Shown here piece after piece: positions 25,078 through 31,869 of a stretch of 64,000 nucleotides of DNA. Every line of letters starts with the position of its first letter. Within the stretch, counting starts at the first letter, position 1. Origin of the DNA: Deltaproteobacteria bacterium (GTDB lineage Bacteria; UBA10199; JACPAL01); the NCBI GenBank assembly GCA_016180845.1, contig JACPAK010000003.1:211186-275185 (forward strand), given 5' to 3'. The position numbers and the translations under genes are program-made. Under the pieces are notes generated by a model. The model was not told where the DNA came from. It saw only the letters and a list, made by a program, of their open reading frames with translations, and did not search any database.

Positions 25078-25087
25078 ATTTTGTCAA
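25071..25087. promoter_or_regulatory. Palindrome between divergent diguanylate cyclase and SpoIID-like genes
   Basis: TTGACA-CATTT-TGTCAA is a perfect 6+5+6 inverted repeat. Its minus-strand half is a perfect -35 box (TTGACA), with a weak -10 (GAATAT, 25064-25059) after 17 bases. It sits in the roughly 32-bp gap between divergent genes and overlaps the first possible ATG of the cyclase. This could be an operator that controls both genes; the regulator is unknown. Confidence 0.4.
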
Positions 25088-25109
25088 ATAGGCAAAGTTG
25101 GTGCCAAAC

Positions 25110-25967
25110 ATGCCAAAAAATCTCTTCCTCGTTTTTTTTCTCATGATGAGCTGCGCCACGACTCCCCCTGCCTCTCAAACAAGTCCGACGATCCGTGTGG
25201 CGATTCAGAAAGAACCGCTCGTCATCAAGGAAATTCCTCTCGAGGCCTACCTCATGGGGGTCCTGGCCAAAGAGGTCCTTCCGGACTGGCCATTGGAAAC
25301 ACTCAAGGCACAGGCGGTTGCCAGTCGTACCTATACCCTTTATCGAAAAGAGCATCCTCGCTCACCCGAAGAAAATTTCGATATCGAAGTGACGGTACAA
25401 GACCAGGTCTTTGCCCTGCAGGAGGAATACCCTCCGCTCATCACCCAAGCTGTCCAGGAAACGGCGGGGCAAATCTTGCAGTATGACGGAAAGGTTTTTG
25501 CTGCCTTTTATCACAGCACCTGCGGTGGGATCAGTGAGCCCGCTGAATCAGTCTGGTCAGGAGAGGCCCCTTTTCCTGTCAATCAGATCCATCCCGATCC
25601 TTTTTGTGAAGATTCCCCTCACTCCCATTGGAGCTATGAACTGGATAAGGAGAATGAAGGGAGAATCGAGATACTCAAGAGGAATGAAACGGGACGCGTT
25701 GCGCTGCTTGACTTTCAGTCGCATGAGGTCTCGGGCAACAGCTTTCGAGAAATGATCGGGTATCAAAAAATTCGAAGCACCCTCTTCGAAGTGGAAGAAG
25801 AGAAAGACCGGATCTTGCTCTCGGGACGTGGCTCCGGACACGGGGTTGGTCTTTGTCAATGGGGGGCGAAGGGGATGGGGGATCTTGGCTACACGTATCA
25901 GGAGATTTTGGAATTTTATTATCCGGGAGCTACTTTAAAAAATCCCCCCCTCAATCCCCCTCTTTGA
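25110..25967 (+). CDS. SpoIID/LytB-domain lipoprotein
   Basis: A cell-wall protein of the SpoIID/LytB family, whose members cleave or assist cleavage of peptidoglycan glycan strands. The ATG at 25110 is preferred over an in-frame TTG at 25098, because it starts a lipoprotein signal (NLFLVFFLMMSC). The SpoIID core is clear: IPLEAYLMGVLAKEVLPDWP, LKAQAVASRTY, FYHSTCGG, and near the end SGRGSGHGVGLCQWGAKGM. The acidic residue in AKEVLP matches the catalytic Glu of SpoIID. The final residues (NPPLNPPL) are written by a palindromic repeat that covers the stop codon. About 285 residues, as expected for non-sporulating relatives. Confidence 0.88.
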   Translation: MPKNLFLVFFLMMSCATTPPASQTSPTIRVAIQKEPLVIKEIPLEAYLMGVLAKEVLPDWPLETLKAQAVASRTYTLYRKEHPRSPEENFDIEVTVQDQVFALQEEYPPLITQAVQETAGQILQYDGKVFAAFYHSTCGGISEPAESVWSGEAPFPVNQIHPDPFCEDSPHSHWSYELDKENEGRIEILKRNETGRVALLDFQSHEVSGNSFREMIGYQKIRSTLFEVEEEKDRILLSGRGSGHGVGLCQWGAKGMGDLGYTYQEILEFYYPGATLKNPPLNPPL

Positions 25968-25992
25968 CAAAGAGGGGGAAGGGGGAGATTTT
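25937..25992. repeat. C-rich/G-rich palindromic repeat covering the end of the SpoIID-like gene
   Basis: The core 25956-25978 is a perfect 23-base palindrome: CCCCCTCTTTG, a central A, then CAAAGAGGGGG. Outer arms (AAAATC plus C7 at 25937-25954, and AAGGGGGAGATTTT at 25979-25992) also pair. The stop TGA (25965-25967) lies inside the core, and the right arm supplies GGGGGAG, the likely ribosome site of queA. The structure could act as a terminator or control queA translation. Confidence 0.7.
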
Positions 25993-25997
25993 AATTC

Positions 25998-26789
25998 ATG
26001 CAAACCTCTCTGTTTCATTACGAATTCCCCAAAGAGTTGGTCGCCCAACACCCGCTGCCACGTCGTGACGAGTCACGCATGATGGTGGTCGATCGAAGAA
26101 GTGGCCAATGGGAACATAAAAATTTTTATGAGATCTCTTCTTATCTGAGGGAAGGAGATCTCCTTGTCCTCAATAATGCCGAGGCGGATCTCATTGAATT
26201 GAATGGTCGCAAGGTTCCTGCTCTGCCACCTTATATAAAGAGAAAGAAGCCGGAGGATTTCACCGAACAGGATTATCAGAGGTATCGAACCGTCTATGCA
26301 AAAATCCCGGGCTCCAAGGCAGCTCCAACCGCCGGGTTTCATTTCACGACGGAAATTCTTGATCAGTTAAAAACCAAAGGAGTTCAGACACAGACACTGA
26401 CCCTCCATGTCAGTTATGACACCTACAAACCGATCCGGTCGGAACGGATCGAAGACCATCCGATGCATGGGGAGGAGTTTGTCATTCCTGAAGAGACAGC
26501 AGATGCCGTTAGACAGGCCAAAAAAGAGAAGCGAAGGGTCGTGGCGGTAGGGACAACCGTCGTACGTGCCTTGGAATCGTCAACATCCCCGACAACACTA
26601 TTTATTCAACCCGGTTTCCAATTCCAGATCGTCGACGCCCTTCTGACGAACTTTCACCGCCCCCGCTCGACAGTCCTCGTGATGGTCTCGGCATTTGCGG
26701 ATCGGGAATTGATCCTGTCCGCCTATGAAGAGGCAATCAGAGAGCGTTATCGGTTATTTTCGTATGGGGATTGTATGTTGATCATTTAA
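25998..26789 (+). CDS. queA: QueA-type tRNA ribosyltransferase-isomerase, short form lacking the middle domain
   Basis: QueA transfers and isomerises the ribosyl group of S-adenosylmethionine onto preQ1-tRNA to give epoxyqueuosine. Recognisable pieces are HYEFPKELVAQHPLPRRDESR (start), GDLLVLNN (53-60), PALPPYIKR (74-82), AAPTAGFHF, AVGTTVVRALES and LLTNFHRPRSTVLVMVSAF with YRLFSYGDCMLI at the end. The protein is 263 residues, against about 340-360 in normal QueA. The segment between LNN and PPYI, usually about 90 residues with TRVIPARLFG and the inserted beta-rich domain, is reduced to about 14. HVGAGTF is HVSYDTY here. The reading frame is clean, so this is a compact variant rather than a frameshift. 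GGGGGAG precedes the ATG. Activity is uncertain. Confidence 0.85.
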   Translation: MQTSLFHYEFPKELVAQHPLPRRDESRMMVVDRRSGQWEHKNFYEISSYLREGDLLVLNNAEADLIELNGRKVPALPPYIKRKKPEDFTEQDYQRYRTVYAKIPGSKAAPTAGFHFTTEILDQLKTKGVQTQTLTLHVSYDTYKPIRSERIEDHPMHGEEFVIPEETADAVRQAKKEKRRVVAVGTTVVRALESSTSPTTLFIQPGFQFQIVDALLTNFHRPRSTVLVMVSAFADRELILSAYEEAIRERYRLFSYGDCMLII

Positions 26790-26797
26790 AAAACCAC

Positions 26798-26918
26798 AGG
26801 ATGTCGAGAAAGGCTCAGATGCAAGGCGTCCGACGAAATCGAACGAGGCGTACTTGAGTGGTACGTCGAGTGAAGATTGAGGAGGACAACGCAGCAGATG
26901 GGCTTTTATCGACATCCT
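26798..26918. repeat. 121-bp intergenic repeat with 10-bp inverted ends
   Basis: AGGATGTCGA (26798-26807) and TCGACATCCT (26909-26918) are perfect inverted ends. The element fills the gap between the convergent queA (stop 26789) and ispH (stop codon begins 26919). Inside are GCGTAC...GTACGTC complementary segments and GAGGAGGACAACGCAGCAG. It has no coding capacity and resembles MITE- or REP-like non-autonomous elements. It may end transcription of both genes as a folded RNA. Confidence 0.75.
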
Positions 26919-28160
26919 TTAGCGGAACGACAACACACGCTCGATGACATCCCCCATCACCTGATTCGGTGTCGAGGCGCCAGAGGTGATTCCAATCTGG
27001 ATCTTACCGGGAGGAAGCCAGTTTTCTTCGACAGAAGCCTCAAATTTTCCAACCGGCTTGTGACGAATTTCTGTTGCCGAGATCAGACAATCCTTGTCTT
27101 CAATATGATAGGTTTTCGCACGGGAGGCGGCGATTTTGGCCAATTGATTCGTATTGCTTGAGTTATACCCTCCGATCACGAGCATCAGATCGAGATCTTT
27201 CTGGATCAAATCCTTCATCGCATTCTGTCGGTCCTCAGTCGCACTGCAGATCGTATCAAAATTCCGAAAGTGCTGGCTCAGATGATCCTCTCCATACCTT
27301 ACTGCGAGCGCCTGTTTGATCCTCTCGGAAATCGCCAACGATTCACTCATGAGCATCGTTGTCTGATTGGCAACACCAACTTTCTTGAGATCTACTTCTG
27401 GATTGAAACCGGGTGAAACCTGTTTCCTGAATTTGGCCAAAAATTCCTCGGGATCTCCACCTTGTTGGATATAATGGCAGAGAAACTCCGTCTCCTCCAT
27501 ATCTAGCACAATCAGATAGCGTCCTTGGGGATATGCCAAGACCCGAGAGCTCGTCGCCTGGGTCTCTTCATGATAATACTTCCCATGAATCACAGCGGTA
27601 AAACCTTCTGTCGCATAGCTTTCGACCCGCTTCCAGACATTCAAGACTGAACCACAAGTGGTATCTACGAGGACAGAACCTTTTTCCTGAAGTGTCTGAA
27701 TCTGACTCGCCGTCGCCCCGAAGGCAGGGAGAACCACCACATCCTCTTTCTGAACCCGCGAATAATCCTCCAGGAATTGAATCCCCATTTCGCTCAGATT
27801 CTTGTTTACGCGGGGGTTATGGATAATCTGTGCCGTAAGAAAAATTCTCCGGTCGGGGAATCGCTTTCGGGTCTCATAGGCAAGATCAACCGCCCGATCC
27901 ACGCCGTAGCAAAACCCGAAGGAACCAGCGAGATGAAACGTGACCCCCTTTGCCGAATAAACATTCCCCCCCTCAACAATCCTCGAGACAATATCACTGT
28001 GATAATCACGAATCAGATCCTTTTGGACCACCTGCTTGAGGCCAAAACTTTTTCGGATCAGTTGATGAGCTTCTTCCATAAACGCCGGGATAGACCTTAA
28101 CCCGAAAAACGTCAACTTTTCGATGCCATCTGGGTTAAAGATCACCCTTTTTCTTGCCAA
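26919..28160 (-). CDS. ispH: 4-hydroxy-3-methylbut-2-enyl diphosphate reductase, long (plant/cyanobacterial) form
   Basis: Last enzyme of the MEP pathway; a 4Fe-4S protein that makes IPP and DMAPP. Cluster cysteines are C84 (SFGFCYGVDRAV), C169 (VDTTCGSV) and C305 (FDTICSATEDRQ). QIIHNPRVNKNL and VIHGKYYHEE supply substrate-binding His. The 413-residue length and the N-terminal extension with GLKQVVQKDLIRDYHSDIV match the long plant/cyanobacterial type, not the ~316-residue E. coli type. The start is unsure: TTG at 28160 gives full length, and an in-frame GTG lies at 28145. The neighbouring genes are unrelated to the pathway. Confidence 0.92.
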   Translation of the reverse strand: MARKRVIFNPDGIEKLTFFGLRSIPAFMEEAHQLIRKSFGLKQVVQKDLIRDYHSDIVSRIVEGGNVYSAKGVTFHLAGSFGFCYGVDRAVDLAYETRKRFPDRRIFLTAQIIHNPRVNKNLSEMGIQFLEDYSRVQKEDVVVLPAFGATASQIQTLQEKGSVLVDTTCGSVLNVWKRVESYATEGFTAVIHGKYYHEETQATSSRVLAYPQGRYLIVLDMEETEFLCHYIQQGGDPEEFLAKFRKQVSPGFNPEVDLKKVGVANQTTMLMSESLAISERIKQALAVRYGEDHLSQHFRNFDTICSATEDRQNAMKDLIQKDLDLMLVIGGYNSSNTNQLAKIAASRAKTYHIEDKDCLISATEIRHKPVGKFEASVEENWLPPGKIQIGITSGASTPNQVMGDVIERVLSFR

Positions 28161-28210
28161 TCAGATTAAAAAATGATAGCGATTCCAGTCAGTTGTCCAA
28201 AGTTGGGTTT

Positions 28211-28226
28211 TGGAACAATCTTTGCA
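28211..28226 (+). promoter_or_regulatory. Sigma-54-type promoter of lipoprotein gene 1
   Basis: TGGAACAATCTTTGCA fits the -24/-12 consensus TGGCAC-N5-TTGCA, with GG and GC exactly 10 bases apart. It lies 60 bp before the ATG at 28287. CAGTCAGTT at 28186-28194 is shared, at nearly the same distance, with the paralogous gene at 31870. Transcription would need RpoN and an enhancer-binding activator. Confidence 0.65.
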
Positions 28227-28286
28227 GAATTAACCGTCACATCGGGTCCCTTTTAGGGGGGGCTATAAACAAAGGGAGGGGGATAT

Positions 28287-30668
28287 ATGAAAAACAAAAT
28301 CGCCTTTAGAGGATTGATCGTCGGTCTGACCGCCAGCCTCTTCTTGTGGGGTGCCATCTCAGTCGGTGGATTGGGGGGTTGCGGCTCTTCAAAGAAAGCG
28401 AGCACGACAACGACCGATAGCGACGATGAAGATGGAAGCACCGACGCCGGCGAGGCCTCAGTCGGGGCACTTCGAACCACCCCGAGCGCCGACATCTCCA
28501 GTCTGGATAAAAGCTTGAGTTCTTCATCGGCTTCAGCTCTCACGGTCCAAGCGGCAACAGTTGTCGTCGATAACGGACTCCAGGCGTTTGAAAATGTTCG
28601 AGCTGAAGGAAAGGGATCCCGGGCCGGTTGTGAGTCGAATATGCACAAGCAGGAGATCTTCCGGATGGGTGTTCAGGTGGAACTCGAAAAATGTTACCCG
28701 ATGGCGATGGAGGCGGGTGGTCTGATTGAAATCCCGGATGGTTCGGTAGTCCTTTATAGCATTAAACCTCCGGACCCAGATGAGATGGGGGATTTTGAAG
28801 AACAAGAAGCAGCAAAAAAAGAACCTGCTGCTCAGCCGCCTGCTGGTGGACAACCTCCTAGTGGCGGCGGACAGCCCCCGAGTGGTGAACAGCCTCCGAG
28901 TGGTGGGCAACCCCCCAGTGGTGGACAACCTCCAAGTGGCGGCCAACCCCCCAGTGGTGGACAACCTCCAACCCTCGCCAAACATGCCGAAGTTGATGAT
29001 AAAGAGGCCTTCTGTGGTGATATCCCCGATGAATTTGAAGATCAGAAAAAGGCCTGTGAAGAAGGCGGAGGAGGCATGGCAGAAAGCATCAAGATGCGGA
29101 TTGGGAAAAACCTGGGTGCCAATAAAGATGAATTACAGATCGATCTCTGTTTTGGCCCTGATGGATCCGAGGCTCTCGAATCCGAAGGGACTTATACCGC
29201 CAGCGACTCGGTTTACACGGCGAACATGGTTCGTATCGGAAAATTCCTCGGTACAGAGGAAAAAACGTCATTTGATTTAACAGTCGATCTTGGAACCGAC
29301 GGGAAGGTGACTGACGGGGATGTGAGCTTAGGAACAGACGGTTCCGCTACCGCCACCGCCAAGATGGTCGGAAAATGGGGAAGTGGCCAGATGACCTTTA
29401 CCGCGACACCGACAGAAAATACCTTGAAGGGTGGCTTCGGTGGTGGTTTTAAGGATCCGATCACAAAAATTCTGACTACTTTTGTCGGAAAGACCTACGC
29501 TGTCTTTAGCGCCACCGAGGGGTGTGCGAAATTCAGCTTCACCGGTTCCCCACCTCCAATGCGTTTGCAAGACATGGTCCCGTTCGATATTGACGCCAAC
29601 CGACTGGGTGGCTTCTTGTCGACGATCAGCCTCGATATCTGTGGGGTCGGCGCCCTCACCACCTCAAACTACAAGACAGTCAACGTCTGCCCCAATCCGA
29701 ATTTCGATCCGGCCGCCAGTGCAGACAATGACTGTCCGATGATCGCCGCTAAAGCGGATGGAACCTGTGAAGAGGTCACGCATATCGGCACGGAATGTTT
29801 TGCGATCTCGAATGGATCCTCCTCAGGAGATTTTGCGAAACAGGTCACGCAGACCTTCAAGCGGATCGCCGATTCGGCATCGACTTACTTCAGCGTGGTC
29901 AAGGATATTGACATGACCACTATCGCTGCCGACAAGCCGACTATAGAGTTCCCAAGGTCTTGGGACTGTACTGGCAGCTTTACAGCAATTGACTTCACTG
30001 ATGACTCGAAGGTCGACTTCGAGGCGATGGGGAAGGCAATGGATAAGTGCTTTTCCCTGCAGGAGAAGGGGAATTCGAACCAAGGAATGGGTGGCTACAA
30101 CTGTCATCAGGAAGAAAATATGAATGGTGTGAACGCAATCGCGGATGCCGGTCCTCGCGATATGGGTAAGTATGGTGGGGAATACCAGCGTGTTGCCGAC
30201 GCTGGTACCTGTTCCACCACACAAGCCTCAAATCTGATCCGTATCGACCCTGTGGATGTGAAAACCAATAAATACTGCATCCCGACAGACACGAAGTGTG
30301 AGGAGTTTACGATTAGAACCCTGTCAGGGTTCGTAATAGCAGCCAAGGAAGATTCAAACACCGGTCTCGGGATCACGATGCCAGGTCATCTGCCAATCGC
30401 TGGAATCTCGTTTGGTGCAGAAGGATCTGGTAACGTTGCCCAGGCGGAATTCCGGTTTGGCAACAACTTCAACTCTCCAACATGTACGGCAATCCACAAG
30501 CTCAGTCAGCCAACCTTTGAAAAAGCGAAGGATGCCTTTGCCGATCCCACGAAGCCTCCTGATGAGGGTGGACCCCCGAAGGCCTGCACAGACAAATTCG
30601 GCACCAGTGTCACAAAGGATCAGTGTGACAGCTACTGCCTCCAGAAGGGTGTCGATTGCAAAGCATAA
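28287..30668 (+). CDS. Cys-rich lipoprotein 1 with GQPPSG repeat linker; function unknown
   Basis: A 793-residue exported protein with a lipoprotein signal ending LGGC (Cys32), then a Ser/Thr/Asp-rich linker. I do not recognise a catalytic family. It is a paralog of the 31870 gene. Both share SVxxLxTxPSADxSSLD after the signal, G-C-E-(A/S)-(D/N)-MHK, TDGCAKF-like and NYKT-(I/V)-x-x-CPN-x-x-FDP segments, ADGTC-x-EVTHI, and the end GPPKACTD-x-FG. Eight GQPPSG units (28845-28972) lie in a region the paralog lacks. Even numbers of Cys suggest disulfides outside the cytoplasm. A GGGAGGGGG ribosome site precedes the ATG, a sigma-54-type promoter is upstream and a hairpin terminator follows at once. 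Confidence 0.8.
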   Translation: MKNKIAFRGLIVGLTASLFLWGAISVGGLGGCGSSKKASTTTTDSDDEDGSTDAGEASVGALRTTPSADISSLDKSLSSSSASALTVQAATVVVDNGLQAFENVRAEGKGSRAGCESNMHKQEIFRMGVQVELEKCYPMAMEAGGLIEIPDGSVVLYSIKPPDPDEMGDFEEQEAAKKEPAAQPPAGGQPPSGGGQPPSGEQPPSGGQPPSGGQPPSGGQPPSGGQPPTLAKHAEVDDKEAFCGDIPDEFEDQKKACEEGGGGMAESIKMRIGKNLGANKDELQIDLCFGPDGSEALESEGTYTASDSVYTANMVRIGKFLGTEEKTSFDLTVDLGTDGKVTDGDVSLGTDGSATATAKMVGKWGSGQMTFTATPTENTLKGGFGGGFKDPITKILTTFVGKTYAVFSATEGCAKFSFTGSPPPMRLQDMVPFDIDANRLGGFLSTISLDICGVGALTTSNYKTVNVCPNPNFDPAASADNDCPMIAAKADGTCEEVTHIGTECFAISNGSSSGDFAKQVTQTFKRIADSASTYFSVVKDIDMTTIAADKPTIEFPRSWDCTGSFTAIDFTDDSKVDFEAMGKAMDKCFSLQEKGNSNQGMGGYNCHQEENMNGVNAIADAGPRDMGKYGGEYQRVADAGTCSTTQASNLIRIDPVDVKTNKYCIPTDTKCEEFTIRTLSGFVIAAKEDSNTGLGITMPGHLPIAGISFGAEGSGNVAQAEFRFGNNFNSPTCTAIHKLSQPTFEKAKDAFADPTKPPDEGGPPKACTDKFGTSVTKDQCDSYCLQKGVDCKA
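28845..28972 (+). repeat. 18-bp tandem repeat coding for GQPPSG
   Basis: About eight units of GG-CAA-CC-CC-AGT-GG pattern encode Gly-Gln-Pro-Pro-Ser-Gly, with one unit starting Glu. It is a flexible Pro-rich spacer near residues 187-228. It is absent from the paralog at 31870, so it arose after duplication or was lost there. Copy number may vary between strains. Confidence 0.85.
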
Positions 30669-30692
30669 GGTAAGACTCGATTACGAAAAAAA

Positions 30693-30727
30693 GGCCCTGT
30701 CTCCGTCAAGGAGGCGGGGCCTTTTGC
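30693..30727. terminator. Bidirectional intrinsic terminator
   Basis: GGCCCTGTCTCC (30693-30704) pairs with GGAGGCGGGGCC (30710-30721) with two G-T pairs and a 5-base loop. A7 precedes and TTTT follows, so it can serve both the lipoprotein gene on the plus strand and the small minus-strand gene, whose stop codon (30706) is in the loop. Confidence 0.8.
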
Positions 30728-31035
30728 TTTAATAAAGTCTCCGCCTTCTCATGCTGGCCCGTTCGATCATAGAGATCTGCCAGCTTTTTCTTTAGATCAT
30801 TGTTGTCAGGATATTTGACCAGGAGATTCTCATAAACCCTTATCAGGGGAAGATACTGCTTCTGCTTCAACCCCTCCTCCCCCTTTTCACGAAGAAAACG
30901 GGACGCCTGCTCTGTCTTGTCCGCCGCATCCTTCGCTGTAAAAGAGGGAAGCAGTCGAGAAGGTTTGCGTAAAAAAAAGAGGTAGCCTCCAGAGACCACC
31001 GCGAGTCCTATCAAAACAAGAATCAGTTTTTTCAT
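30706..31035 (-). CDS. Small membrane-anchored TPR-like protein
   Basis: About 109 residues from the ATG at 31035. An N-terminal membrane segment (LILVLIGLAVVSGGYLFFL) is followed by a helical region with a TPR-like unit (YENLLVKYPDNNDLKKKLADLYDRTGQHEKAETLL). The ATG overlaps the stop of the upstream CoaB-like gene (ATGA), which implies translational coupling. A TTG 18 bases upstream is in frame but is less likely. Function is unknown. It may be an anchored protein-interaction module facing the periplasm. Confidence 0.7.
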   Translation of the reverse strand: MKKLILVLIGLAVVSGGYLFFLRKPSRLLPSFTAKDAADKTEQASRFLREKGEEGLKQKQYLPLIRVYENLLVKYPDNNDLKKKLADLYDRTGQHEKAETLLKQKAPPP

Positions 31036-31700
31036 GACTGTTTTATAACCCAATTCATGATTGCCTTGGCTAGTTTTTTTTTGCCGGTTACTTTTTTGAT
31101 TTCAAATTGTTGACGGCGGGTGACGAGATAACCGGCATGCCTCTCATCCTCCCCCTCTGTCAAAAAATTCCCGACAACCATATCGGCTTTCGACTCCTTC
31201 ATCAAGCGTCTGGCATGGGCAAGGAGCGTCACCGGTTCGGAAACCTCCAGCTTAAATCCGATTAAAAAGCTCTTGGGAGACCAAACCTTGATCTTCTGAA
31301 TAATTTTGGGAGTCGGCTTGAGCTCGAGAGTCCATTTGCCCCCCCTCGAGCCCACCTTCCCCTTCCTGACTCGAGAGGCCTGGAAATCAAGAACTGCCAT
31401 CGCATGAATGACAGCGTAATACCCGCCTCTAGATAATTCTCGTTTCAAGACACGCCCCAGGTCGTCATTTGTTTCAATGGGAATCAATCGTAGTCGAGGG
31501 TGAGACCTTGGCGTCTGACTTCCCCTGCCATAGACCATTGTCACCTTCATCCGGTTTCGCAACGCCTCTTCCACCAGAAGTGTCCCAAAACGCCCTGTCG
31601 ATCGATTCGAAAGAAAGCGAACCGCATCGAGCGAGGCCCGGGTGGGGCCCGAGGTAATGAGGATTTTTTTGAAAGCGATAACCATGATGTTTCCCAACAT
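31032..31700 (-). CDS. Stand-alone CoaB-like phosphopantothenate-cysteine ligase domain
   Basis: Matches the C-terminal half of bacterial Dfp/CoaBC. CoaB joins cysteine to 4'-phosphopantothenate in coenzyme A synthesis. Visible motifs are ILITSGPTRASLDAVRFLSNRSTGRFG (nucleotide-binding start, with the SNRSTG loop), HAMAVLDF (CoaB AAAVADF-like), ELKPTPKII and FLIGFKLE. The CoaC flavin domain normally fused upstream is missing. Start codons at 31724 (TTG), 31700 (ATG) and 31685 (ATG) are possible; 31700 has AAAAAAGG upstream. It could instead belong to a CoaB-like subfamily of unknown substrate. Confidence 0.78.
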   Translation of the reverse strand: MLGNIMVIAFKKILITSGPTRASLDAVRFLSNRSTGRFGTLLVEEALRNRMKVTMVYGRGSQTPRSHPRLRLIPIETNDDLGRVLKRELSRGGYYAVIHAMAVLDFQASRVRKGKVGSRGGKWTLELKPTPKIIQKIKVWSPKSFLIGFKLEVSEPVTLLAHARRLMKESKADMVVGNFLTEGEDERHAGYLVTRRQQFEIKKVTGKKKLAKAIMNWVIKQS

Positions 31701-31826
31701 TGACCTTTTTTGATCTTTGGTCAACCTGTCAACAAAATGACAGAAAACGGGTCCAATTCAACCCATGATTCAGATTGACAGAGACAGATTATGGTGTAGT
31801 TTCAGCCAGTTAATGAATTCTTAATT

Positions 31827-31842
31827 TGGAACTGCTCTTGCA
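31827..31842 (+). promoter_or_regulatory. Sigma-54-type promoter of lipoprotein gene 2
   Basis: TGGAACTGCTCTTGCA has the same -24/-12 pattern as the site at 28211, with GG-N10-GC. CAGCCAGTT (31803-31811) is the counterpart of CAGTCAGTT at the first promoter. An inverted repeat TGTCA-N6-TGACA (31727-31742), about 85 bp upstream, is well placed for an activator. Confidence 0.65.
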
Positions 31843-31869
31843 GATTCCTCACTCATATAAGGAGATTCT

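Noticed and set aside
26877..27319. Plus-strand ORFs of 81-94 codons in the ispH 3' region
   Set aside because: They are antisense to ispH, and the first begins inside the 121-bp repeat.
28845..28972. Tandem units read as a possible CRISPR array
   Set aside because: The units are 18 bp, contiguous without spacers, and encode GQPPSG in frame within a lipoprotein.
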